A stretch of 64,000 nucleotides of DNA from Pseudomonas lijiangensis (GCF_018968705.1 NZ_CP076668.1:4351001-4415000); one strand, 5' to 3'. Positions 20,856 through 29,816 are shown, counted from the stretch's first letter. Notes: generated from the letters alone by a model not told the origin. Program-made: numbers and translations.

Positions 20856-21712
20856 GGCTGCTGGTTCTCTGGACGGTTGGAAAAGGCATTGAAATGGTCG
20901 CGCTCGGTGCGGCCCATCCAGGCATTGAGGCCCCACAGATCGGCCACCGGCACATCGGTGAAAGGCAGATGATGCAGATAACCATCGGGACCGAACTCGG
21001 GCGTCAGGGTGGTCCCGGTAAAACCGCGGGCCTGCTGCGAACGCCAGATCGCTTCCCAATGCTGCTGATGAAACGCCAGCGCCGCAGCGTATTCCGGTGC
21101 CGCCGGGTGCGGCACCTGCGGGCCCTGGTCGTAACCCACCCGTGCCTGAATGTGATGCACGCGCTCGACAAAGGCACTCAAATCATCGGCCGGGTCGTTC
21201 AGCAGCCGCTCGCAGGTCACCACCCAATGGCTGATATCGCTGGTGAAACGCAGGTCCGGCACTTGCTCGATCAGTTGCAGGGTCAGCCACGGATTGAACA
21301 GCGAACGCGCCCGATGCGTCTCGAAACTGCACATCAAACCGCTGCGCGCCCCAATCTCCAGCGCCTCGCCAAAAAAGTCCACCTGCTGCGCCAGCGGCCA
21401 GCGGTCGTTACCGGCCAGCACGTTGACAAAGCGCGGCTCCAGCTCGGCGGCCAGCTGCAACTTGTGCCTGAAATCCGCCAGATGCTCAGCCGGGGTAGCC
21501 GACTGCAAAGGCAGCACCGGCGTGGAGGTGAACAGAATCGCGATATAGGGCACCCGGTTGTCACGCAAGAACGCCGCAAACGCCGCCCGCTCGGCAGGCT
21601 GCTCGGGGATACGCGCCTCGAAGCCATCGAAACCGGCGACATGCGCCTCATCCAGCGCCTGCTGCCAGGTGCCGCGATAGCCCCACAAGGTACGAAAGAT
21701 TTCCAGCTTCAT
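20852..21712 (-). CDS. Sugar phosphate isomerase/epimerase-like TIM barrel
   Basis: Xylose-isomerase-like TIM barrel of 286 residues (AP endonuclease family 2). Conserved barrel strands include [10 protein letters not shown] near 27, NVLAGNDRW near 97, [10 protein letters not shown] near 126, [10 protein letters not shown] near 156, HHIQARVG near 186 and TPEFGPDGY near 237, giving the Glu/Asp/His metal set. It is translationally coupled to the oxygenase. No sugar pathway gene is nearby, so it may act on a hydroxylated product of the oxygenase; this is inference. ATG 21712. Confidence 0.82.
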   Translation of the reverse strand: MKLEIFRTLWGYRGTWQQALDEAHVAGFDGFEARIPEQPAERAAFAAFLRDNRVPYIAILFTSTPVLPLQSATPAEHLADFRHKLQLAAELEPRFVNVLAGNDRWPLAQQVDFFGEALEIGARSGLMCSFETHRARSLFNPWLTLQLIEQVPDLRFTSDISHWVVTCERLLNDPADDLSAFVERVHHIQARVGYDQGPQVPHPAAPEYAAALAFHQQHWEAIWRSQQARGFTGTTLTPEFGPDGYLHHLPFTDVPVADLWGLNAWMGRTERDHFNAFSNRPENQQP

Positions 21713-21749
21713 GGGCTGCTCCAGCGCCTGTCACGGTTGGTCAGTAGAG

Positions 21750-21763
21750 TTAATGCCGATCAG
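21750..21763 (-). repeat. Recurrent short motif, copy E
   Basis: TTAATGCCGATCAG is the reverse complement of the motif core CTGATCGGCATTAA. It lies between gbuA and the isomerase gene without a REP next to it. Confidence 0.5.
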
Positions 21764-21797
21764 CTGAGGCCCACAAAGTCATTCATGACCCTCGGCG

Positions 21798-22757
21798 TTA
21801 CCGACGCACCACACCCGGCAACACACACAGCATTTCGTACAACAGATTGGCCCCCAGCAACGAGGTATTGCCGGTGGTGTCATAAGGCGGCGACACCTCC
21901 ACCAGATCGCAGCCAATCAGATCCAGCCCCTGGCACCCGCGAATGATCTCCAGCGCCTGAATCGTGGTCAGTCCGCCGACTTCCGGCGTGCCGGTGCCCG
22001 GCGCCCAGGCCGGATCGATGCCGTCGATATCGAACGACAGGTACACCGGCCCGCCGCCCACCTTCTCGCGCACTTCGGCCATCAGCGGCGTCAGCGACTG
22101 GTGCCAGCACTCCTCGGCCTGCACCACACGAAAACCCTGCTTGCGACTCCAGTTGAAATCCTCGGCGGTATAACCCTGCGCACGCAGGCCGATCTGCACC
22201 ACGCGGTCACTGTCCAGCAGGCCCTCTTCCTGAGCGCGGCGGAACGTGGTGCCGTGGGCGATCTTCTCGCCGAACATGTGATCGTTGACGTCGGCATGGG
22301 CATCGATATGCACCAGCCCGACCTTGCCGTGCTTCTTGTGAATGGCGCGCAAAATCGGCAGCGTCAGGGTGTGGTCGCCGCCTAGGGTCAGCGGGACGAT
22401 GCCGTGCCCGAGAATCCGGTCGTAGGCCTCTTCGATGATCCGCACCGCATCGAGCAGGTTGAAGGTATTGATTGCCACATCGCCAATGTCTGCCACGTTC
22501 AACGAATCGAACGGCGCTGCGCCCGTGGCCATGTTGTAAGGACGGATCATCACCGACTCGGCCCGAATCTCCCGCGGCCCGAAACGGGTACCGGAACGCA
22601 GCGACGTCCCGATATCCAGCGGAATACCCACAAACGCGGCATCCAGACGCTCAAGCTCTTCAGGGGCCTGCACATGAGGCAAGCGCAGCATCGTGGCGAT
22701 ACCACCGAAACGGGGCATCTCATTGCCGCCCAGGGGCTGGTGGAAAGTCTTGTCCAC
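21798..22757 (-). CDS. gbuA: Guanidinobutyrase
   Basis: Ureohydrolase that splits 4-guanidinobutyrate into 4-aminobutyrate and urea, the last step of the arginine transaminase/decarboxylase routes. The 319-residue protein is very close to P. aeruginosa GbuA (HQPLGGNEMPRFGGIATM, SGTRFGPREIRAES, GYTAEDFNWSRKQGF). Mn ligands are His129 (GGDHT), Asp152, His154, Asp156 (DAHAD) and Asp243/Asp245 (DIDGIDP). GTG at 22757 has GAGG six bases upstream; the in-frame start at 22835 would add an unconserved tail. Probably the first gene of the operon and regulated by the divergent LysR protein. Confidence 0.95.
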   Translation of the reverse strand: MDKTFHQPLGGNEMPRFGGIATMLRLPHVQAPEELERLDAAFVGIPLDIGTSLRSGTRFGPREIRAESVMIRPYNMATGAAPFDSLNVADIGDVAINTFNLLDAVRIIEEAYDRILGHGIVPLTLGGDHTLTLPILRAIHKKHGKVGLVHIDAHADVNDHMFGEKIAHGTTFRRAQEEGLLDSDRVVQIGLRAQGYTAEDFNWSRKQGFRVVQAEECWHQSLTPLMAEVREKVGGGPVYLSFDIDGIDPAWAPGTGTPEVGGLTTIQALEIIRGCQGLDLIGCDLVEVSPPYDTTGNTSLLGANLLYEMLCVLPGVVRR

Positions 22758-22903
22758 GGGAGGCCTCACCTTGTTCACATTGAAAGTGGGGCCATTCTGG
22801 AGAGCCGCGCCAACCGGACAAATCGCTGCCAGCAAATAATTACTTCAGAGATTTCTAAACTATCGCCAGATACATACACTGGCACACCAGCACGACTCAC
22901 CCC

Positions 22904-22927
22904 TGTGGGAGGCAGCTTGCTGGCGAC
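22904..22927. repeat. Single REP arm, family I
   Basis: TGTGGGAGGCAGCTTGCTGG and three more bases, without a partner arm. It lies in the gbuA-gbuR promoter gap, 21 bases before gbuR. Confidence 0.85.
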
Positions 22928-22947
22928 AGCCATCCACAGGAGCCCCC

Positions 22948-23838
22948 ATGTCCTCAGCCCTGCCCGACCTGAAACTGCTGCGCATCTTCGCCAGCGTGGT
23001 ACGCCATCAGGGCTTTGCTGCCGCCCAACAGGAACTCAACCTCTCCACCTCCGCCATCAGCACTTACATGAGCCAGCTCGAAACCCAGCTCGGCCTGATC
23101 CTGTGCCACCGAGGCCGCGGCGGCTTCAGCCTCACCAGCAAAGGCGACCTCTTCCACCAGGAAACCTTGCGCCTGCTGGCCGAACTCGAAGGCTTCGAGC
23201 GCTACAGTGCCGCCCTCAAAGGCGAACTGCGCGGCACCCTCAACCTCGGCGTGCTCGACACCACCGTCAGCGACCCGGCCCTGCCCCTGGCCGACGTCAT
23301 CGGCGCCTACAGCAAAGAACACCCCGCCGTACACCTGCACCTCTCGGTACTCAGCCCCGCGCAACTGCAACTGGGCCTACAGGAAAACCGCATCGACCTC
23401 GCCATCGGCGCCTTCTCCATCCGCATGAACGGCCTCATGTACCAAGGCCTGTACCGCGAACAACACTGGCTCTACTGCAGCGACCGCCACGAACTCTTCG
23501 ACCAGCGCCGCATCCCCGCCGAAGTCATCACCCGCCAGCGCATGGTCGGCCGCGGCTACTGGAGCCAGGCCGAACTCGCCCGCCACGGCTTCAAACACAG
23601 TGCAGCGACAGTCGAGTCGATGGAGGCGCAGTTGATACTCGTGCTGTCCGGCGCATACATCGGCTACTTGCCGGAGCACTACGCGCAATTCTGGGTGGAT
23701 CAGAAACGCCTCAAAGTGTTGCTGCCAACGACCTTCGGCTATCAGGCCCCGTTTTCGTTGGCGTTGAGACGCGGGAGATCGAAGGAGCCGCTGATAAAGA
23801 GCTTTCGGGATCGGTTGAAGGGGTGTTTTGAGGAATAA
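22948..23838 (+). CDS. gbuR: LysR-family regulator of the guanidinobutyrase operon
   Basis: Regulator of 296 residues with the N-terminal helix-turn-helix (FASVVRHQGFAAAQ, then LSTSAISTYMSQLETQLG) and a LysR ligand domain. It is divergent from gbuA, as GbuR (PA1422) is from gbuA (PA1421) in P. aeruginosa. ATG at 22948 has AGGAG seven bases upstream. The expected inducer is 4-guanidinobutyrate. The coding sequence is followed at once by a REP and then the AT-rich island. Confidence 0.87.
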   Translation: MSSALPDLKLLRIFASVVRHQGFAAAQQELNLSTSAISTYMSQLETQLGLILCHRGRGGFSLTSKGDLFHQETLRLLAELEGFERYSAALKGELRGTLNLGVLDTTVSDPALPLADVIGAYSKEHPAVHLHLSVLSPAQLQLGLQENRIDLAIGAFSIRMNGLMYQGLYREQHWLYCSDRHELFDQRRIPAEVITRQRMVGRGYWSQAELARHGFKHSAATVESMEAQLILVLSGAYIGYLPEHYAQFWVDQKRLKVLLPTTFGYQAPFSLALRRGRSKEPLIKSFRDRLKGCFEE

Positions 23839-23852
23839 CGAACTCATCTCCC

Positions 23853-23880
23853 GTGGGAGGGGGCTTGCCCGCGACAACGG
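23853..23880. repeat. Single REP arm, family IV
   Basis: GTGGGAGGGGGCTTGCCCGC and flanking bases, a variant of the Pseudomonas REP consensus, 14 bases after gbuR. It marks the left edge of the accessory island. Confidence 0.7.
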
Positions 23881-24376
23881 AAATCCAGGCAACAAATTCC
23901 TCACTCAAAATCCCGCAGCAGCCAGCACACCAGAATTAATCAGCGCTTTTGATACACCTCTAACGTCTCAAGCTAGCCGCGGCTGCCAAAGCACATGTCA
24001 TTTCGCCTGAAACTCGCCTTAAGACTGGCTTTCATTGGGGTAGAGTCAAAACATCAACACACGCTTCGCAGTGACCAGAGCGGCTGATCCACAACCCCAA
24101 ACAGACCTTGGTTACCGGACAGGACTTAGGCTGTAATTGACGCACCAACTGGTGGATACGCAGCATCAGCGCCGTCCTCGCACCCTCATGCGGGGGAGAC
24201 AGGTCGAAGAGCTCCTTGCGCCTCAGGGATTTCTACCAAATCAGATGATTTTTTGCTCGAAAGGGCTCTCAGCTACGCCAGACGATTTTTTCTTCAAGCT
24301 GGTATTATGTTATCTGTTTTGAACATGAAAATAGCACATACTGTACATCCATACAGAGGGCTACAGAGGTATCACC
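23881..24376. other. Left flank of the accessory island, no gene
   Basis: Base composition shifts to AT-rich toward the right. I see no gene. Two imperfect direct repeats (CAGATGATTTTTT near 24242 and CAGACGATTTTTT near 24280) and two ACAGAGG copies just before the methyltransferase start may be promoter elements. No integrase or attachment site was recognised. Confidence 0.4.
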
Positions 24377-25330
24377 TTGGATTCGATCGAAATTTGCGCC
24401 GGTGCAGGTGGTCAAGCTTTAGGCCTTGAACAAGCGGGCTTTGACCATCTCAATTTGGTGGAAATAGAACCGTCGGCATGCGCAACCCTCCAGTTAAATC
24501 GCCCTAACTGGGTTGTTAAAGAATGTGATGTTAGGGAATACAGTGCTATTGCTTTTCATGGTATCGATTTGCTAGCAGGCGGAGTGCCATGTCCTCCATT
24601 TTCCAAGGCAGGAAAGCAGCTAGGGGATGCAGATGAGCGTGATTTGTTTCCAGATGCCTTGCGACTTGTTGACGAGTGTCGGCCAAGAGCCGTAATGCTG
24701 GAAAATGTCAAAGGATTACTGGATCCAAAATTTGCAGAGTATCGTCAAAAAATCGTTGAAGAGCTTAAAAAGCACGGCTACTTTGCTGAGTGGAAGTTGT
24801 TAAACGCTAAAGATTATGGTGTTCCACAACTTCGTCCAAGGGCTATTTTGATAGCACTTCAACCAGACTTAATAGATTTTTTTGAATGGCCAACACCACA
24901 TCCAGAAGCAGCACCGACAGTAGGAGAGGCACTCTATGATCTTATGGCTCTACATGGATGGAAAGATGTAGACCATTGGAAAGAGCTAGCTTGTCAAATT
25001 GCGCCAACTCTGGTGGGAGGAAGCAAAAAGCACGGTGGTCCAGATCTGGGACCAACAAGAGCTAAAAAAGCATGGGCGACTCTTGGCGTTAATGGTATGG
25101 GAATTGCCAACTCTGAGCCCGAAATGGATTTCGTAGGCTTTCCAAAACTCACCGTCAGAATGGCGGCACGAATTCAAGGCTTTCCAGATAGTTGGCAATT
25201 CAGCGGAAAAAAAACCGCTTCATATAGGCAAGTTGGAAACGCATTCCCACCACCAGTTGCTCGTGCTATAGGAGAGCAAATAAATCTTGCACTTACAGCA
25301 TCAGCAAAATCAAAACTCAAACGAGCTTAA
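24377..25330 (+). CDS. C5-cytosine DNA methyltransferase, NaeI-type
   Basis: Protective methyltransferase of a type II restriction system, 317 residues. Conserved motifs are in order: I (AGAGGQALGLEQAGF near 8-22), IV with catalytic Cys72 (GGVPCPPFS), VI (ENVKG at 109-113), VIII (QLRPRAI) and IX-X (IQGFPDSW, QVGNAFPPPVARAIG). The variable region between VIII and IX that reads DNA is short. The start is TTG with AGAGG just upstream; its weak codon may limit expression. Low GC compared with flanks indicates transfer. With the NaeI-like nuclease behind it, the target is probably GCCGGC. Confidence 0.93.
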   Translation: MDSIEICAGAGGQALGLEQAGFDHLNLVEIEPSACATLQLNRPNWVVKECDVREYSAIAFHGIDLLAGGVPCPPFSKAGKQLGDADERDLFPDALRLVDECRPRAVMLENVKGLLDPKFAEYRQKIVEELKKHGYFAEWKLLNAKDYGVPQLRPRAILIALQPDLIDFFEWPTPHPEAAPTVGEALYDLMALHGWKDVDHWKELACQIAPTLVGGSKKHGGPDLGPTRAKKAWATLGVNGMGIANSEPEMDFVGFPKLTVRMAARIQGFPDSWQFSGKKTASYRQVGNAFPPPVARAIGEQINLALTASAKSKLKRA

Positions 25331-25567
25331 TAAAATATTCACTATAACAAGTATAAATTTTAAATATTCTACGCCCTAATATAGCCCTCATAAAGAATCA
25401 CAGGGGGCTTTACATAAAAGATACTCCTTCCTGTTACGAACAGCCAAGATCACCAAACCAAAAGTCTACCTCATTAGGCTGCTAATATCCTTTAACAGCC
25501 AACCAGCAAATCTTGCATTCCTCCTAGCATGGCCTCATGATATCAAAAAAATCATGAGGGCAGTACC

Positions 25568-26374
25568 TTGACAGAACAGACTTTTTTTGAGCCTGATGTT
25601 GCACTTGAATCCGTTGCTGACTTTCTCATAAAGAAAAAGGATCTACACAAGGTTATCTCGCAAGGGCTTCGTCAATCTTTTGACGAAGTAATAGATGGAG
25701 CACGCACCGGTAGATACAGCATCGCACAACTAGAAAAAACAGAAAAAACTTATATAGGAACAAAAGTAGAAATAATTATAAGAGACAAACTATCGCTTGA
25801 ACGAGGCCGTATTCTAGATAATCTAATATGTAACTATGAAGTTGACACAAAATTCTCACTAACCGGCAACTGGATGATTCCAAGAGAAGCGATAGGTCAT
25901 CTATGCATTCTTGTAAGTGGCAGTGATGATAGTGAGAAATTTAGCATGGGGTTACTAAGAATGACTCCAGAAAACCTCACAGCTGGCTCAAATCAAGACG
26001 GGAAAAAAAGTGTTTCATCGGCTGGGAAAAACAGAATCTTTTGGTTAATCAATAATGCACCAATGATTCCAAACTTTCTAATGAAACTCCCTCCAGAAAT
26101 ACGCCAATCAATCATGTCCAAAGAAAGTGGCGTACAAAGAATAAGGGCGTTATTTACCAACGTAACAAGCCAAATAATTCCTCGAACAGCCATAGAGCAA
26201 GTCGCACAACAAAAAGATCCTCTTAAACGAGCAAGAGAGGCAAAGGATATTCTTGCACCAGAAGGATATAAAGTACTGTGTGCAACTTACGATGTAGATC
26301 GGCAACACTTTATCAACAATGGGTTCACAAACTTTAAGGAAGGTGATTGGCTTTCACTAAAGACTCAACATTAA
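25568..26374 (+). CDS. NaeI-family type II restriction endonuclease
   Basis: Restriction enzyme of 268 residues. The N-terminal half resembles R.NaeI (DGARTGRYS, LEKTEKTYIGTKVEI, WMIPREAIGHLC). All four NaeI catalytic residues are present at identical spacing: Glu68, Asp84, Asp93 and Lys95, equal to Glu70, Asp86, Asp95 and Lys97. NaeI is a type IIE enzyme that needs a second site bound by a C-terminal Topo domain; this protein is about 50 residues shorter than NaeI at the C terminus. The start is TTG with GAGGG upstream. Predicted to cut GCCGGC; the 237-base gap after the methyltransferase holds no controller gene. Confidence 0.88.
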   Translation: MTEQTFFEPDVALESVADFLIKKKDLHKVISQGLRQSFDEVIDGARTGRYSIAQLEKTEKTYIGTKVEIIIRDKLSLERGRILDNLICNYEVDTKFSLTGNWMIPREAIGHLCILVSGSDDSEKFSMGLLRMTPENLTAGSNQDGKKSVSSAGKNRIFWLINNAPMIPNFLMKLPPEIRQSIMSKESGVQRIRALFTNVTSQIIPRTAIEQVAQQKDPLKRAREAKDILAPEGYKVLCATYDVDRQHFINNGFTNFKEGDWLSLKTQH

Positions 26375-26622
26375 AGCCGACAACCAAAACACTGCACTTA
26401 CTGCGCCCGAACATGTTACCAGAGCATGGCAAGAAGCTAGCCGCAGCCCACTCTTGAGAAAATAAGCCAACACAACCGCAGCAATACATCAGATAGAAAT
26501 CTGGTGTATTGCACCCTGGCCCTAACAAACAAAATAAACACCAACTACCACCACCAAACAACCAAAATACTGGCCAACTTTTCAAACATAGAATATTAAA
26601 AGGAAATATTAATAATTAAAAA
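26375..26622. other. Non-coding gap between restriction gene and mcrC
   Basis: AT-rich, no gene seen. It separates the plus-strand nuclease from the convergent mcrC gene. Confidence 0.5.
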
Positions 26623-26657
26623 CTTAAAACTTAAAACTTAAAACTTAAAACTTAAAA
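26623..26657 (+). repeat. Perfect heptamer array (CTTAAAA)x5
   Basis: Five exact CTTAAAA units. The TAA stop codon of minus-strand mcrC lies within the last unit (26652-26654), so unit gain or loss could alter the end of the gene by a few residues. Confidence 0.9.
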
Positions 26658-27914
26658 ACTCAGCCTGAGAAAGCCACATAACACCCCCGCATTCAAATCA
26701 AAAGGTACAACATATAATTTCATTCCTGCCGAATACTCAAATTTTGCCAACTCCTCCTGAAACCCTTCCCGCTTCGGATAAATCAACACCAAATCCCCCT
26801 GCCCACCAAGATATTTATGGCCATACGCAAAAAGCTGATAAAAATCCTCCTGGCTCAGCCCATAATTTTTAACTCCAGGTCCAGTATCCAAACACTTCCA
26901 TTTAGTATCCAAAACCCAGCGTTTATCCCCTTGAGTGATCATCAGGTCAGGCCGGAGCTGAAAGACTTTCCTACCTTTATGCTCGCAGAGGTATTCGTTT
27001 TTGACCTCAATATCCAAGGTTGCGTCCGATGGCAGAGAATCCCGCAAGCATGCTGCGACGTAACGCTCGAATAGCTTTTCCATTGGGAACAGCAAGCTCA
27101 TGCCTTTCCATTCACCCAAAATCGCCAAAGGTGTCTGTTGCTGAATGATCAGCTCGCACCAAGGTTTGACCGGTTGGTAATGGGCCATAAGCCGGTCGTT
27201 TCGCCATTGTTTGAAGTCGGCAATGGTGTCGCGGCTAGGTGAGACTTCCAGCAGCATTGATCGCAATTCATGGGATAAGCGCCAATTGCTAGGGTCTTGA
27301 GTGGTTTTGCAGACGATATCCAATGCCGTTTTGAGAAGACGATTCTCAGGGCGATCAGGGAGGAAGATATCGTGACGAATCTGGAAGTGGTGTTGTCGCC
27401 CAGGCGGCTGGCGCATTTGTCGTGCAGTGTTGAGTTGGCCGCGTAGATAGCGTTGTTCTTCTTCAACCCGTTGGTAGTCGAAACGCAGGCCACGCTTGAT
27501 CAAATGGTCGAGCGTTTCGAGAAAGCTACCCATCACCCATTCAGTCAGTGGTGCATCAAAACGTTGCAGTGCGGTGACGCCAACCTCACGGGTGGGAAGA
27601 TTCAATGACTTTTGAATCATGCGTCGGAGCAATGCACGGCTCTGCTGAATGCAGTCACCTTTATCAAAATGCTTAGGAAGAATTTCGATGCGAGTGCCAC
27701 AAGGGGTTTCCAAAACGCCCACATAGTTATCGAGCTTGAGCCAACGACGATCCTCGATCTGGACCAGTGCTGCGCCGACTTTGCTGAACTTTGAGCTCTG
27801 CTCGCATAACCAATCGAAAGCCGAAGCTGAAACTTGCGCCCTATCAAGGCTTGGGTTCAGGACATGACTCGTTGTGAGTCGGGCATACTCACGAACTGTA
27901 AGGGTGGTTTTCAC
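26652..27914 (-). CDS. mcrC: McrC nuclease subunit of McrBC
   Basis: Nuclease subunit of the type IV system that cuts modified DNA, 420 residues. The N-terminal part carries the McrC adaptor fold; the C-terminal PD-(D/E)xK core is visible as LRPDLMI followed by WVLDTKWK. It needs the McrB motor for activity. GTG start at 27914 overlaps the mcrB stop by four bases. Lower GC than the core genome. The substrate (5mC, 5hmC or N4mC) is not readable from sequence. Confidence 0.9.
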   Translation of the reverse strand: MKTTLTVREYARLTTSHVLNPSLDRAQVSASAFDWLCEQSSKFSKVGAALVQIEDRRWLKLDNYVGVLETPCGTRIEILPKHFDKGDCIQQSRALLRRMIQKSLNLPTREVGVTALQRFDAPLTEWVMGSFLETLDHLIKRGLRFDYQRVEEEQRYLRGQLNTARQMRQPPGRQHHFQIRHDIFLPDRPENRLLKTALDIVCKTTQDPSNWRLSHELRSMLLEVSPSRDTIADFKQWRNDRLMAHYQPVKPWCELIIQQQTPLAILGEWKGMSLLFPMEKLFERYVAACLRDSLPSDATLDIEVKNEYLCEHKGRKVFQLRPDLMITQGDKRWVLDTKWKCLDTGPGVKNYGLSQEDFYQLFAYGHKYLGGQGDLVLIYPKREGFQEELAKFEYSAGMKLYVVPFDLNAGVLCGFLRLSF

Positions 27915-29464
27915 CTTTTTCTCTCATCGAGAGCTTTGATGACTCTTCTGCCCAGATGACGCGTATTGAGTTTTGAGCCAGAACCGAACTCAACAGAAAT
28001 ATTGTATTTTTCTGCGAATTCCCGCAGCACTGGCAAAACTGGACTAACACGAACACCTTCACGAAGAACCACGATCGAACCACTGGCTAAAAGCTGCACG
28101 GTGACCCCATCTTCACTGGCTTCCTTTACCACCAGCGGCTGCGATATTTGAGAGGTATGGTCGATAATTCCAAGATAAGCCTCAACCAGCCCAAATGCCT
28201 CAACGTTCAGCTCCCAACCCTCGTTACTCTGGTTGATCGCAACCGAATCTCCAAATAAAGCACTAAGGTCTTGATTAGGCTGAAGGAGAAAACGATTTTC
28301 GACGGCCTTACGTTGGTCATTCAAAACCCATTGAATTCTCTGCCAATCCTCAAAGAAGTACTCTTGAAGCAGCGGGAGAATTTGCTGCCGGAATATATCC
28401 TCCAAGCGCTCCAACGTGGGTTCAGATTTGAGGGGCATGAAGTATGCGTGACCGAGGCAATGGTCCCGATCAAGCAATACTGCGATTCGCTGGTTCATAA
28501 CGTCTAGGAGTCTGTCGATAGCGATGCCTTCAACCATGACGTTATGAAGTAATTCAGGATTCGGCGGGACTTCGGTGAAGGTGAAGCGTCGACGAAGAGC
28601 GATGTCCAAAGCAGCCAGCGAACGGTCAGCGGTGTTCATGGTGCCAATCAGATAGACGTTATCAGGAACACTGAAACGCTTTTTCGAGTAGGGCAAGGTG
28701 ACCTCTAGCGCTTCAGACGCACCAGCACGCTTAGATGGCTCGATAAGCGTAATCAGTTCGCCAAAGATGCGAGAGATATTGCCGCGATTGATCTCGTCAA
28801 TGATGAGGACTTTAGCGCTGTTGCTTGAGGTAGAACCCGGTTCAAAAGAAAGCTGGTCAGCGTCGTGACCTGCAGCGTCCACAATATGAGCAACCAAAGA
28901 GGGAATCAGGTTTTTATAACCATTGACTAAGAAAGGTTCGAGTGTCGAACCAACTGCTTTCTTGTCCCATTCGCCATTTCGAAGATCATCCACCGTAAAC
29001 GTGCCCGCTTTGACGTGGTCAGCAAGGTCGTTAAGCAGGCTCATGCCAATCGGCAGGTACTTACCCTGAGGCTTTTCAAGCTCAACAACATCCACTGTCG
29101 AACGAAGGACTTTGTAGCCCGTGCCGTACTTATCCCCGATCTTGAAAGGTCCAGGAGCATCCAACTGCTGTGAACACAGTCTCTTGAAAATACCCGGCAC
29201 TACCGCATAGCGCAGTTGACCATAATCATCACTTTCAGCTCGCAAACCTTCCACAAAGTCTTCGTAGCTGAAGCTTTGGTGAAACGTCACAAAATGAACG
29301 TCCCCTGACTCAGCGAGCTCATCAAATCGTTTTTTCAACGCACTGCGCTGGCCTTGATGAGCAGCCAAGTAAGCAGGATCAAGAATCTCCAACGTCGCCT
29401 CAATGGTCGCGTAGGTTTTCCCCGTTCCGGGTGGGCCGAAGAAAATCTGGTTGAGCGAAGGCAT
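27911..29464 (-). CDS. mcrB: McrB-type AAA+ GTPase
   Basis: Motor subunit of a McrBC system, about 517 residues from the ATG at 29464; in-frame starts up to 29692 add unconserved residues. Walker A (GPPGTGKT) begins at residue 10, so the usual N-terminal modified-DNA reader is absent. The core has FHQSFSYEDFVEG, IIDEINRGN (Walker B), GTMNTADRSLAALD (GTPase signature) and RRRF. An insert of about 100 residues lies between FHQSFSYEDF and Walker B, and about 90 extra residues at the C terminus (VQLLASGSIVVL, DUF4357-like) may read DNA. The missing N-terminal reader makes the target unclear. Confidence 0.88.
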   Translation of the reverse strand: MPSLNQIFFGPPGTGKTYATIEATLEILDPAYLAAHQGQRSALKKRFDELAESGDVHFVTFHQSFSYEDFVEGLRAESDDYGQLRYAVVPGIFKRLCSQQLDAPGPFKIGDKYGTGYKVLRSTVDVVELEKPQGKYLPIGMSLLNDLADHVKAGTFTVDDLRNGEWDKKAVGSTLEPFLVNGYKNLIPSLVAHIVDAAGHDADQLSFEPGSTSSNSAKVLIIDEINRGNISRIFGELITLIEPSKRAGASEALEVTLPYSKKRFSVPDNVYLIGTMNTADRSLAALDIALRRRFTFTEVPPNPELLHNVMVEGIAIDRLLDVMNQRIAVLLDRDHCLGHAYFMPLKSEPTLERLEDIFRQQILPLLQEYFFEDWQRIQWVLNDQRKAVENRFLLQPNQDLSALFGDSVAINQSNEGWELNVEAFGLVEAYLGIIDHTSQISQPLVVKEASEDGVTVQLLASGSIVVLREGVRVSPVLPVLREFAEKYNISVEFGSGSKLNTRHLGRRVIKALDERKR

Positions 29465-29816
29465 TGCTGAACATCCATGTAGGAAAATTCCCTCAACAGT
29501 ATCTAGATTGCCAGCATGGGTAAAGTCGGGCTTGTGTTGCTGATGACAGAGGTGCTGCTCTTCTGACGAATACGCCATCGAAACGTCTGACAAAAACGCT
29601 AGCCCTCCTCTGATATCGGCAGCACAGCAATGCCCGTATCGTTCACGCCGGTGCCTAAGAAACACCCAACGTAAAGTCGTCACCCCAAGCAAAAGCTGAG
29701 TTTCATGCTGCTCGAAGGAGCAGGTGATTCTCTAGCTATCGGGTTGGCTAGTTGGGGTTTCTTGCCCCACCTCTACGTTGGTCCGAAACATTTCAGCTAA
29801 CCGGTAGAGGCCAATA
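29465..29816. other. Divergent gap between mcrB and the Bro-N gene
   Basis: No gene is supported. It probably holds the promoters for mcrB and the antirepressor-like gene, but no clear boxes were seen. Confidence 0.4.

Noticed and set aside
21798..22757. Reading of gbuA as the nickel-dependent guanidine hydrolase GdmH
   Set aside because: The protein matches guanidinobutyrase GbuA along the whole chain, including the substrate-side segments.
22404..23831. A 475-codon plus-strand open frame across gbuA and gbuR
   Set aside because: It overlaps two well-supported genes in other frames and is Arg/Pro/His-rich low-complexity sequence.
24137..24322. A 61-codon open frame at the island's left flank
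   Set aside because: No start signal and no similarity; sequence has imperfect direct repeats more like a regulatory region.
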